A stretch of 64,000 nt of DNA. Source: Mesorhizobium sp. (GTDB taxonomy: Bacteria; Pseudomonadota; Alphaproteobacteria; Rhizobiales; Rhizobiaceae). Within the stretch, counting starts at the first letter, position 1. Every line of letters starts with the position of its first letter. Below, piece by piece: positions 35,484 through 43,492 of this stretch. The stretch covers positions 62,001 to 126,000 of the forward strand of contig NZ_SUHQ01000004.1 of assembly GCF_004962245.1 (NCBI RefSeq), written 5' to 3'. Under the pieces are notes generated by a model. That model had not been told where the DNA came from, did not search any database, and saw only the letters and a list, made by a program, of their open reading frames with translations. The position numbers and the translations under genes are program-made.

Positions 35484-36128
35484 TCAAGCCGCGACACTCG
35501 CCGGTTGAAGCGACGTCCCGTCGCGAAGGGCTGCGACGACGCTTGCCGAATCGCTGACCACGCCGAAATGGGTCGCTATGTCGTAGAGCGAGCTTTCCTG
35601 CTCGCGCGGTCCTGTCGCCGCGCAGCAATCGCTTGGCACCACCACTTCATAGCCCTGGAAAAAGGCATCATGCACGGTCGAGCGCACGCAGATGTTGGTG
35701 ACCACGCCAAAGATCACCAGTTGGTCGACCTGCATGTCCCTGAGCGTCAGGTCGAGGTCGGTCTGGAAAAACGCCGAGTAGCGTCGCTTGATCAGGTGGA
35801 TTTCATCGTCACGGGCGCCGAGATCCTCGATGATTTCCGGGCCCCAGGCGCCCTCGAGGCAATGTGGCGTGCGCTTCACCCATTCGCGTTCGCGGCGCAT
35901 GCCGGCCCGGTGGGTATCGTGCACCCAGATCACCGGCACGCCGCCGGCGCGCGCAGCCTCGATGATCGCCAGTTGCGGCGCGACCAGCACCTCATATCCC
36001 GGCAATACCATCGCACCGCCGGGCTTGCAGAATTCATTGACCATGTCGATGACGATAATCGCCGCGCGTTGCGGATCGAGGCGCATCGCGTCATCGTGCC
36101 GATGCGAGGAAAAGACGTCCACGGGCAT
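35484..36128 (-). CDS. Isochorismatase-family cysteine amidohydrolase
   Basis: AAGGAG directly before the ATG at 36128 fixes the start, giving 214 residues. The catalytic triad is visible: Asp in AIIVIDMVNEF, Lys in HLIKRRYSAFF and the nucleophilic Cys in GVVTNICVRSTV. This is the pattern of N-carbamoylsarcosine amidohydrolase, nicotinamidase and maleamate amidohydrolase. In the present cluster the enzyme probably removes an amide or carbamoyl group after ring opening by the enamidase-like protein. It heads the minus-strand operon with MarR and amidohydrolase genes. Confidence 0.87.
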   Translation of the reverse strand: MPVDVFSSHRHDDAMRLDPQRAAIIVIDMVNEFCKPGGAMVLPGYEVLVAPQLAIIEAARAGGVPVIWVHDTHRAGMRREREWVKRTPHCLEGAWGPEIIEDLGARDDEIHLIKRRYSAFFQTDLDLTLRDMQVDQLVIFGVVTNICVRSTVHDAFFQGYEVVVPSDCCAATGPREQESSLYDIATHFGVVSDSASVVAALRDGTSLQPASVAA

Positions 36129-36149
36129 GGCGAGCTCCTTTGTCGATCG

Positions 36150-36161
36150 TTGATACTCATA
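36150..36161. promoter_or_regulatory. TTGATGGTCATA-like box, site 2 of the proposed MarR regulon
   Basis: TTGATACTCATA differs from sites 1 and 3 at two positions. It lies 22 bases before the isochorismatase start codon, where a bound repressor would block transcription or initiation. Confidence 0.45.
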
Positions 36162-36221
36162 CAAAAAACCGTCGCGGATGCCAAGTCAATCCCGTTCAAA
36201 GCAAAGCCGGTTGTCAAATGT

Positions 36222-36250
36222 GCGCAAGCCGCACCGACAAGGGCTTGCGC
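36222..36250. other. Hairpin in the divergent promoter region
   Basis: GCGCAAGCC (36222-36230) and GGCTTGCGC (36242-36250) form a perfect 9-bp stem with an 11-base loop, between the isochorismatase and epimerase genes. It may separate the two promoters or bind a second regulator. Confidence 0.4.
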
Positions 36251-36306
36251 CGATTTCCGCCGCGAAAACGGCATTGACAAGGGAATACGATCATGTGTTC
36301 GATTTG

Positions 36307-36318
36307 TATGACCATCAA
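36307..36318. promoter_or_regulatory. TTGATGGTCATA box, site 3 of the proposed MarR regulon
   Basis: On the minus strand this reads TTGATGGTCATA, identical to site 1, and lies 44 bases before the epimerase gene. Confidence 0.5.
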
Positions 36319-36361
36319 TGATATTCAAATTCGCCGGACTTGCCGGGCCGAGGGCTGAGAC

Positions 36362-37216
36362 ATGAGGACAATCGTTACCGGATCGAGCGGCCTGCTTGGC
36401 CGTCATGTCGCGGCGGCGCTTGTCGCAGCCGGCCATGATGTGATGGGTGTCGATGCCGTTGCGCCCGATAAAGCGGCATGGCGGCATGCAAGCGCGGACC
36501 TGACGGATCTGGGATCGACGCTGCAATTGGTGCGCGATTGCGACGCGGTGGTTCACATCGCGGCCATCCCGCGCCCGACCGGGCGGGCCGGCGGCGAGGT
36601 GTTCAAGACCAATGTCGCGACCGCCTACAATGTCGTCGAGGCGGCTGCCATGGCCGGCGCCAGGCGCTTCGTCTACGCATCTTCCTTCAGCGTCTTCGGT
36701 TATCCCTTTTTCGAGAAGACGGTGCGCCCGCCCTATTTGCCGGTCGACATGAACCATCCCGTCGGCGCGCAGGATCCTTACGCGCTGTCGAAATGGCTGG
36801 GCGAGGAAATCGTCGATGCTGCGGTGCGCCGCGGCGCTTTTTCGGCTGTCAGCATCCGCATGCCCTGGATCCAGACCCCGGAAACCTTCTTCGCCGGCGT
36901 AGGTCCGCGCCGCGCCACCGCCGACAGCGCCCGCGATCTGTGGGCCTATCTCGACGCGCGCGACGCGGGGCAGGGCTTCCTGCAGGCGCTCGAATGGCAG
37001 GGCGACGGTCATCTCCGCGTGCTGCTGAGCGCCGCCGACACCTTCATGGAAGAGGAAACCGAGCCGCTGGTGCGCCGGGTCTACCCTGATGTCGCGCTGT
37101 CGCAGCCGATCGCCGGCCATGGCGCGGTGCTCGATACGGGCGATGCGCGCGAAACGATCGGTTTCGAGCCAAGCCATTCGTGGCGCTCCTATCCCCAGCC
37201 GGAGTCCGGAAGATGA
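36362..37216 (+). CDS. NAD-dependent epimerase/dehydratase family protein (extended SDR)
   Basis: The 284-residue protein has the N-terminal dinucleotide motif GSSGLLGRH, a conserved VHIAAIPRP segment and the catalytic pair in YALSK (Tyr-x3-Lys), with the Ser in VYASSFSVFG. The short length and layout resemble uronate dehydrogenase-type extended SDRs. The substrate may be a sugar acid, such as oxidised ribose released by the nucleoside hydrolases, but this is inferred. It overlaps the next SDR gene by 4 bases. Confidence 0.85.
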   Translation: MRTIVTGSSGLLGRHVAAALVAAGHDVMGVDAVAPDKAAWRHASADLTDLGSTLQLVRDCDAVVHIAAIPRPTGRAGGEVFKTNVATAYNVVEAAAMAGARRFVYASSFSVFGYPFFEKTVRPPYLPVDMNHPVGAQDPYALSKWLGEEIVDAAVRRGAFSAVSIRMPWIQTPETFFAGVGPRRATADSARDLWAYLDARDAGQGFLQALEWQGDGHLRVLLSAADTFMEEETEPLVRRVYPDVALSQPIAGHGAVLDTGDARETIGFEPSHSWRSYPQPESGR

Positions 37217-38019
37217 AGCGATTCGACGAAAAATGCGTCCTCGTCACCGGTGGCGCCGGCGCGATCGGCAGTGCGGCGGTAAGGCGTTTCCTCGACGAAG
37301 GCGCACGGGTCTCCATTGTCGACCGCAACGGCGCTGCGGCGCAGACATTAGTTGGGTCTCTTGGCGAGAACGCTATCGCCATCGAAGCCGATGTCACGGA
37401 TGAGGCGGATGTACGGCGCGCCGTTGAAACGACCGTCGAGACGTTCGGCCGGCTCGATGCCGTCTTCAACAATGCCGGGATCTCCGGCGTCGTCGCCCCG
37501 GTTCACGAACTGCCGGTCGAGGACTGGGACACCATCATCCGTATCAATCTGCGCGGCATGTTCCTCGTCCTGCAGGCGTCGCTTCGGGCGATGATCAAGG
37601 CAGGGAATGGCGGTTCGATCGTCAACATGGGCTCATCCATGGCCGGCTGGGACGTGCTGTCGGGTGGCGCCGGCTATGTCGCCTCCAAACATGGCGTGGT
37701 CGGGCTGACGCGGGTCGCGGCGCTCGACGCCGCGCCCTACGGCATACGGGTGAACGCCATCTGCCCGGGCGTGATCGAGACGACGCTTGGCGTGCCGGCG
37801 AGCGGCGATGGCGATTTCAAGAGCAGCGTGCAGCATTTCGCCGACCGCATCCCGCTGCGCCGCATCGGCCAGCCAGATGACGTCGCGGCCGCCGTGGCCT
37901 TCCTGGCGTCCGACGAGGCCAGGCACGTCACCGGCGCGGATTGGCTGATCGACGGCGGCCAGACCTTGCAGAGCTGGGCCAACGCGCCGGCCGGCAGCGC
38001 CTTTCCGAAATTTCGGTAA
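37213..38019 (+). CDS. Short-chain dehydrogenase/reductase (classical SDR)
   Basis: The ATG at 37213 overlaps the stop of the epimerase gene (ATGA), and GGAG lies 8 bases upstream; the product has 268 residues. Classical SDR motifs are present: TGGAGAIGS cofactor loop, NNAGISG, Ser in VNMGSSMAG, and YVASK catalytic Tyr/Lys. The C-terminal VTGADWLIDGGQTL is typical of family members. It probably uses NAD(P) to oxidise a hydroxy intermediate in the same pathway as the upstream epimerase. Confidence 0.87.
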   Translation: MKRFDEKCVLVTGGAGAIGSAAVRRFLDEGARVSIVDRNGAAAQTLVGSLGENAIAIEADVTDEADVRRAVETTVETFGRLDAVFNNAGISGVVAPVHELPVEDWDTIIRINLRGMFLVLQASLRAMIKAGNGGSIVNMGSSMAGWDVLSGGAGYVASKHGVVGLTRVAALDAAPYGIRVNAICPGVIETTLGVPASGDGDFKSSVQHFADRIPLRRIGQPDDVAAAVAFLASDEARHVTGADWLIDGGQTLQSWANAPAGSAFPKFR

Positions 38020-38157
38020 GTCGTCGCACCTCCATCCCTTCGGCTCCCCATTTGCCTCATGATCGATGGCGGCTCGTGGCAAGCTCCGCACAGCCGTCCG
38101 AGGAGCCACCGCGTTACGAAATTGAATGTGGCTGGTGGCAGCGGATTGGTTTTCCTG

Positions 38158-39333
38158 TCAGCGCTCCAGGCAGATCGCCACGCCAAGGCCGCCGCCGATG
38201 CACAGCGAGGCCAGACCGCGCTTGGCGCCTCGTTTCTGCATTTCGTGCAGCAGCGTGACGACGATGCGGCAGCCGGAGCCAGCCAGCGGGTGTCCGAGCG
38301 CGATGGCGCCGCCATTGACGTTGATCAGCCCGCTGTCCCAGCCCATTTCGCGATCGACCGCGATGGCCTGTGCGGCGAAAGCCTCGTTGATTTCCACGAG
38401 GTCGAGATCGGATGTCGTCCAGCCGGCCTTGTCCAGCGCCTTGCGCGATGCCGCCACTGGCCCCAGCCCCATCTCCATCGGTTCGACGCCGGCCGATGCG
38501 TAGGAAGCGATACGCGCCAGAGGCTTCAGGCCGAGTTCGGCCATGCGCTTTTCCGAAACCACCATTACCGCCGCCGCGCCATCGTTCAGCCCGGACGAAT
38601 TGCCCGCCGTGACGGTGCCTTCCTTGTCGAACACCGGCCGCAGGCGCGACAGGCCTTCCAGCGTCGAAGCCGGATTGGGATGCTCGTCGGTCGCAACGAC
38701 GCGTTCCTCGCGTTTCACCGTGACCGTCACCGGCGCGATCTCGCCGGCGAAACGCTCGGCAGCGATGGCGGTACCGGCTTTCTCCTGTGAAGCCAGCGCG
38801 AACCGGTCCTGCTCGTCGCGTGTGACCTGATAGCGTCGCGCCAGGCCTTCCGCCGTCACCCCCATATGCACCTGGTTGGATGCGTCCCACAGGCCGTCGA
38901 CGATCATCGAATCCTTGATTTCGTGGTCGCCCATCCTGATGCCGCGGCGCGCTCCATAGAGGAGATGCGGAGCCTCCGTCATCGAGTCCTGGCCGCCGGC
39001 AATGACGATGTCGGCGTCGCCGCAGCGTATCGCCTGGGCGGCGAGATGGATCGACTTCTGGCCAGCGCCGCAGACTTTGTTAATGGTCATCGCCGGTACG
39101 CCGACCGGAATGCCGGCCTTGAGCGCCGCCTGCCTGGCCGGGTTCTGTCCAGCGCCTCCGGTCAGCACCTGGCCCATGATGATTTCGGAGATCGCACCGC
39201 CTTCGACCTGTGTGTCATCGAGCAGTGCGCGAAGCACGCTCGCGCCGAGCTCGGCGGCGGGGATGCCGGCGAAAGCGCCGTTGAGCTTGCCGATCGGCGT
39301 ACGCCTGGCGGCGACGATGAACACGTCCTGCAT
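38158..39333 (-). CDS. Acetyl-CoA C-acetyltransferase (thiolase)
   Basis: The start at 39333 (MQDVFIVAARRTPIGKLNGA) gives the usual thiolase length of 391 residues, with GGGAG upstream. Catalytic residues are the acyl-carrying Cys in INKVCGAGQKS near residue 89, His in GGAIALGHPLAGSG and the second Cys in LCIGGGLGVAI. It joins two acetyl-CoA or cleaves acetoacetyl-CoA. It is divergent from the acetoacetyl-CoA synthetase gene, and both probably share control by the TGGTTATAACCA site between them. This supports acetoacetate use as a carbon source. Confidence 0.93.
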   Translation of the reverse strand: MQDVFIVAARRTPIGKLNGAFAGIPAAELGASVLRALLDDTQVEGGAISEIIMGQVLTGGAGQNPARQAALKAGIPVGVPAMTINKVCGAGQKSIHLAAQAIRCGDADIVIAGGQDSMTEAPHLLYGARRGIRMGDHEIKDSMIVDGLWDASNQVHMGVTAEGLARRYQVTRDEQDRFALASQEKAGTAIAAERFAGEIAPVTVTVKREERVVATDEHPNPASTLEGLSRLRPVFDKEGTVTAGNSSGLNDGAAAVMVVSEKRMAELGLKPLARIASYASAGVEPMEMGLGPVAASRKALDKAGWTTSDLDLVEINEAFAAQAIAVDREMGWDSGLINVNGGAIALGHPLAGSGCRIVVTLLHEMQKRGAKRGLASLCIGGGLGVAICLER

Positions 39334-39392
39334 GCGTTTTTCGCTCCCTTGGCGAGGACGGACAGCGCCCGCCCCTCCAGTTCTTGACATTC

Positions 39393-39404
39393 TGGTTATA
39401 ACCA
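39393..39404. promoter_or_regulatory. TGGTTATAACCA operator in a divergent promoter
   Basis: A perfect 12-bp palindrome lies between TTGACA (39384-39389) and TATTCT (39406-39411), which are spaced 16 bases apart as a plus-strand promoter. A protein bound here would occlude RNA polymerase. A near-identical box occurs at 45779-45790, next to the HutC-type GntR gene, whose family binds sites of this shape. Confidence 0.65.
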
Positions 39405-39469
39405 ATATTCTAGATTCATGTAGGGCGCAACGCCAAGTGTCGGCGCCAGGCAGTTTCCGGGAGGAATCG

Positions 39470-41422
39470 ATGACATCCAGCGTGCTTTGGACGCCGGCGG
39501 CAGCCGCGTTCAAAAACTCCGGCCTTGCGCGTTTCGCCGCCCAAAACGGCTTCGATCCGCATGACTACGAGACGCTGCATCGCTGGTCGATTGGCGAAAA
39601 AGGCGCCTTCTGGCGCGCCGTCTGGGACTTTGCCGGCATCATCGGCGAACCGGGCGCGGTGGCGTTTCGGGCCGATCCGTCGGCGCCGATGACCGGCAGC
39701 GCCTTCTTTCCCGAGGCCAGCCTCAACCTTGCCGAGAACCTGCTGCGCGGCGACGACGCAGCGCTTGCCATCGTCGAGACCGACGAGACCGGGCATTTCC
39801 GCAACTATAGCCGCGACGAATTGCGGACCATGGTTGCCCGCACTGTGCATGGCCTGAAGGCGGCCGGCGTCGGGCGCGGCGATAGGGTGGGCGGCATCCT
39901 GCCAAATCGCATCGAGGCGCTGGCGGCGCTGCTCGCCACGCTATCCATCGGCGCGGTGTGGTCGTCCTGCTCGCCGGATTTCGGCGTGGCGGCCATTCTC
40001 GACCGGCTCGGCCAGATCGGCCCGAAGGTGCTGTTCGCCACGCAGCGCTACCGCTATGCCGGCAAGGATCACGATATCGCCGGCCGGCTTGGTGAGATCG
40101 CCGCCGGCATGCCCGGCCTGACGACGCTGGTGATCTGCAGCGACCAGACCGCGGTGTCGGCCCCGGCCGGCGTTTCCTGCGTCGGCTTCGAGTCCTTTGG
40201 CAGGGAAGGCGATCTGGCCTTCGAACGGGTGCCGTTCTCGCACCCGGCCTACGTCCTCTACACCTCGGGTACGACAGGCGCGCCGAAGGCCATCGTTCAT
40301 TCCACCGGCGGCGTGCTGCTTCAGCACGTCAAGGAACATCTCCTGCATGGCGATGTCCGGCCGGGCGATGTCATGAGCTGGTACACCAACACCGCCTGGA
40401 TGATGTATCACTGGCTGATTTCCGGCCTCGCCTGCGATGCGGCGGTCGTGCTTTATGACGGTGCGCCGATCCTGAAATCGGCAGGCGGTCTCGACCCGAG
40501 CCCACTGTGGCGCGTCGCCGAAAGAGCCGGCGTCACGCATTTCGGCACCAGCCCGAAATATCTGGCGACGCTCGCCGACGAAAATTATGCGCCGGGCGCC
40601 AGGCATGATCTGTCGGCGCTGCGTTCGCTGCTGTCGGCCGGCGCGCCGGTCTCATCAGGTCAGTTCGACTGGGTCTATGAGAACGTCAAGCGCGACATGA
40701 TCTTCGCCTCGATTTCCGGTGGCACCGAGATCATCGGCTGCTTCCTGCTCGGCTCGCCGCTCCATCCGGTGCGCCGGGGCCATCTCACCGTCAAGGGGCT
40801 CGGACTGGCGGTCGCCGTGATGGACGACCGCAACGCGCCGGTCATCGCCGCGGAGGGCGACCTTGTCTGTACCGAACCGTTTCCGTCGATGCCGCTGACC
40901 TTCTGGGGCGAGGGCGGCGACGAGCGCTACCACTCCACCTATTTCGCCGTCCGCCGCGAAATCTGGACGCATGGCGACATCGCCGAAATGACCGTGCACG
41001 GCTCGGCGATCGTACACGGCCGTTCCGACACGACGCTCAAACCCGGCGGCGTCAGGATCGGCACCGCCGAAATCTACGCGGCCTGCGAAAAATTCCCCGA
41101 GATCGAGGACTGCCTGGTGTTCGGCGCGCCGGTCACCGGCGACGAGGAAATCCTGCTTTGCCTGAAGCTGAAGGAAGGCCGAGAACTGACGGCAGACCTC
41201 GCCCAGCGTATCCGCAAGCATATTCGCGAGCAGGCCTCGCCGCGTCACGTTCCGCATCGCATCCATGCCGTCTCGGCCATTCCCTACACGCTGAACGGCA
41301 AGCGGGTGGAGGGCGCCGCCCGCACCGTGATCGAGGGCAAGATGGTGAAGAATCTGGGATCGCTGGCCAACCCCGAAGCGCTCGACGAATATCGGCGCCT
41401 CGACCGGAGCCAGGCGGCATGA
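39470..41422 (+). CDS. Acetoacetyl-CoA synthetase (acetoacetate-CoA ligase)
   Basis: GGGAGGA lies 5 bases before the ATG at 39470. The 650-residue length and N-terminus (LHRWSIGEKGAFWRAVWDF) match the acetoacetate-CoA ligase family. The adenylate-forming motifs are YTSGTTGAPKAIVHS (P-loop), SGGTEIIG (A5-like), and the late GRSDTTLKPGGVRIG and YTLNGKRVE segments that carry the catalytic Lys region. It activates acetoacetate to acetoacetyl-CoA, which the divergent thiolase would split to acetyl-CoA. Its stop overlaps the start of the thiolase-fold gene by 4 bases, so it leads a four-gene operon. Confidence 0.93.
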   Translation: MTSSVLWTPAAAAFKNSGLARFAAQNGFDPHDYETLHRWSIGEKGAFWRAVWDFAGIIGEPGAVAFRADPSAPMTGSAFFPEASLNLAENLLRGDDAALAIVETDETGHFRNYSRDELRTMVARTVHGLKAAGVGRGDRVGGILPNRIEALAALLATLSIGAVWSSCSPDFGVAAILDRLGQIGPKVLFATQRYRYAGKDHDIAGRLGEIAAGMPGLTTLVICSDQTAVSAPAGVSCVGFESFGREGDLAFERVPFSHPAYVLYTSGTTGAPKAIVHSTGGVLLQHVKEHLLHGDVRPGDVMSWYTNTAWMMYHWLISGLACDAAVVLYDGAPILKSAGGLDPSPLWRVAERAGVTHFGTSPKYLATLADENYAPGARHDLSALRSLLSAGAPVSSGQFDWVYENVKRDMIFASISGGTEIIGCFLLGSPLHPVRRGHLTVKGLGLAVAVMDDRNAPVIAAEGDLVCTEPFPSMPLTFWGEGGDERYHSTYFAVRREIWTHGDIAEMTVHGSAIVHGRSDTTLKPGGVRIGTAEIYAACEKFPEIEDCLVFGAPVTGDEEILLCLKLKEGRELTADLAQRIRKHIREQASPRHVPHRIHAVSAIPYTLNGKRVEGAARTVIEGKMVKNLGSLANPEALDEYRRLDRSQAA

Positions 41423-42579
41423 GCCTTGCTCGTTCACGCGGCGCCATTGCCGGCATCGGCGAGTTGAAGCCGACCCGCCGCACCGAAGGACGCACGACGC
41501 TGGAGATGATCGCCGAAGTCTCCAGGCTTGCCGTCTTCGATGCCGGGCTCGAACCCGGCCACATCGACGGGCTGCTGGTCGGGCCGCAGGTCGGCGAGAC
41601 GCCGCAGCATGTGCCAGCGACGGTGGCCGAATATCTTGGCCTCAAGCCCGACATGGCCAATGTCGTCGACCTCGGCGGCGCCTCCGGCGCCGGCATGGTG
41701 TGGCGGGCGGCGGCGGCCATCGAGGCGGGGATGTGCGAGGCGGTTTTATGCGTTCTTGCCAACACCCGTGAGGAGGTGCCGGCACGCTCGCCCAACCGCA
41801 ACCCGATCCGCGAATTCGACGTGCCGTTCGGCGCCTCCGGTGCCAACATTTCCTACGCCTTGCTGATGCAGGCGCATATGGCCGAACACGGCTCGTCGCC
41901 ACAGGGTTTCGCCGCGATCGCCGCCTGGGCGCGTGCCAATGCGCAGCGCAATCCCGATGCGATCTTTCACGGCAAGCCGGCCAGCATCGACGAGGTGCTG
42001 GCCTCGCCGATGGTCGCCTCGCCCTTGCATCTCTTGGAGATCGTCATGCCGGTTGCCGGCGGCGAAGCGGTGGTCGTCGTCTCGGCCAAGCGCGCGCGCC
42101 AACTGGCCAAGCCCGCCGTGCATCTTCTGGGCGCCGGCGAGAAGGTTACGCATCGCGCCGTCTCGCAGGCGCCGAGCCTGACCTCCGGCCCGCTCAAGCC
42201 GGCGATGGCGCGCGCCTTCGCCCAGTCCGGCACGCGTGCTGCCGAGATGAACCTGCTGTCGCTCTATGACTGCTACACCATCATGGTGGCGGCAACGATC
42301 GAGGATGCCGGCCTCTGCGCTGCGGGGCAGTTCGGCCAATGGGTCCGCGACCACGATCTCGGACCTTCCGGCGACGCGCCGCTCAATACGCATGGCGGCC
42401 AGCTCGGCTTCGGCCAACCCGATCTTGCCGGCGGCATGACCCATGTCGTGGAGGCGGTGCGGCAATTGCGCGGCGAGGCAACCGGGCGGCAGATCGCCAA
42501 TGCAAAACTGGCGTTGGTCACCGGCAATGGCGCGACGATGAGCGAAGCGACGGCGCTTGTACTCGGAGCAGACCAATGA
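41419..42579 (+). CDS. Thiolase-fold (SCP-x/Ltp2-like) protein lacking the acyl-accepting Cys
   Basis: The start at 41419 overlaps the previous gene; the product has 386 residues. The overall pattern is that of the SCP-x/lipid-transfer thiolases (VPATVAEYLGLKP, ending with NTHGGQLGFGQ, which holds the active His). The nucleophilic Cys site reads DLGGASGAGM, without Cys, so thiolysis is unlikely. Cys-less thiolase-fold proteins of the Ltp2 type act with a DUF35 partner as retro-aldolases on beta-hydroxyacyl-CoA, and the next gene supplies a DUF35 domain. This gives a plausible C-C lyase. The exact substrate is unknown. Confidence 0.82.
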   Translation: MSLARSRGAIAGIGELKPTRRTEGRTTLEMIAEVSRLAVFDAGLEPGHIDGLLVGPQVGETPQHVPATVAEYLGLKPDMANVVDLGGASGAGMVWRAAAAIEAGMCEAVLCVLANTREEVPARSPNRNPIREFDVPFGASGANISYALLMQAHMAEHGSSPQGFAAIAAWARANAQRNPDAIFHGKPASIDEVLASPMVASPLHLLEIVMPVAGGEAVVVVSAKRARQLAKPAVHLLGAGEKVTHRAVSQAPSLTSGPLKPAMARAFAQSGTRAAEMNLLSLYDCYTIMVAATIEDAGLCAAGQFGQWVRDHDLGPSGDAPLNTHGGQLGFGQPDLAGGMTHVVEAVRQLRGEATGRQIANAKLALVTGNGATMSEATALVLGADQ

Positions 42580-43484
42580 GCGTCGACCTCGATCTGTTGA
42601 AGACGCCGGGACCGACGATCACCGCGCTGACCGCGCCGTTCTGGCAGGCAGCGTCGGAAGGACGGCTGGCGATCCAATCCTGCGAGGCCTGCGGCAAAGC
42701 GGTGTTCTATCCCCGGCCGATCTGCCCGCATTGCTGGAGCGATCGCCTCGCCTGGCGCGAGGCCTCGGGCGGTGGCCGGCTCAAATCCTTCTCCGCCGTT
42801 CACAAGCCCGGCCATCCCGGCTGGCTGCCTGCGGTGCCCTATGTCGTCGGCCTGGTCGAACTGGACGAAGGCCCGACGATGCTCAGTTTCATCGCGGCAG
42901 GCGAAGATGCATGCGCTGTCGGCCAATCGCTTGTACTTAAGCCGACGCGGATCGGCGGACGTCTGCTGCCCGCATTCAAACCGTCGGCCATGGCCGGCTC
43001 AACCACACCCAACCAAACTGGAGATACGCTCATGAGCACGCAGACGAAGGACGGCTGGATTGGCGTCATCAAGGGGCGGCCGCAGGTGGGCGCGTTTGCC
43101 GAGCGCTCGCGGCGCACTCGCCTGGAGGACATCGAGGCCTTCACCGAAATGACCGGCGACCGCAACCCGCTGCATTACGACAAGGCGCTGGCCGAGGCAT
43201 CGGTGTTCGGCAAGCTGATCGTCCAGGGCGGCGTCACGTCAGGCATCCTCAATGCGCTGGTGGCCGAGGATCTTCCGGGGCCGGGAACGGTGTTCCTGGA
43301 AGTCGGCTGGAAGTTCGTCAAGGCGGTCGGCGTCGACGAGATGATCACCGGCCGCGTCGAGATCAAGGAGGTGCGACAGGACAAACCGATCTGCAAGATC
43401 GAGACGTCGGTGCGCAACGAGGCCGGCGACATCTGCCTGGCCGGCACCGCGACGGTGTTCACTGTTCCGCTGGCCAAGGCCTGA
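42576..43484 (+). CDS. DUF35 zinc-ribbon/OB-fold and MaoC hydratase fusion protein
   Basis: One uninterrupted frame of 302 residues starts at 42576, overlapping the thiolase-fold gene by 4 bases. Residues about 1-143 are a DUF35 domain with the zinc ribbon CEACGKAVFYPRPICPHC and an OB fold. A short linker leads to a MaoC hot-dog domain (about 165-302) with the hydratase motif GDRNPLHYD. An ATG at 43032 with GGAG 8 bases upstream could also yield a separate MaoC protein, so both products may be made. The hydratase would make a beta-hydroxyacyl-CoA, and DUF35 would pair with the upstream lyase. Confidence 0.85.
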   Translation: MSVDLDLLKTPGPTITALTAPFWQAASEGRLAIQSCEACGKAVFYPRPICPHCWSDRLAWREASGGGRLKSFSAVHKPGHPGWLPAVPYVVGLVELDEGPTMLSFIAAGEDACAVGQSLVLKPTRIGGRLLPAFKPSAMAGSTTPNQTGDTLMSTQTKDGWIGVIKGRPQVGAFAERSRRTRLEDIEAFTEMTGDRNPLHYDKALAEASVFGKLIVQGGVTSGILNALVAEDLPGPGTVFLEVGWKFVKAVGVDEMITGRVEIKEVRQDKPICKIETSVRNEAGDICLAGTATVFTVPLAKA

Positions 43485-43492
43485 GTTTCGAG

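Noticed and set aside
41158..41418. In-frame upstream extension of the thiolase-fold gene
   Set aside because: It lies inside the acetoacetyl-CoA synthetase gene in another frame; the ATGA overlap at 41419 is the natural start.
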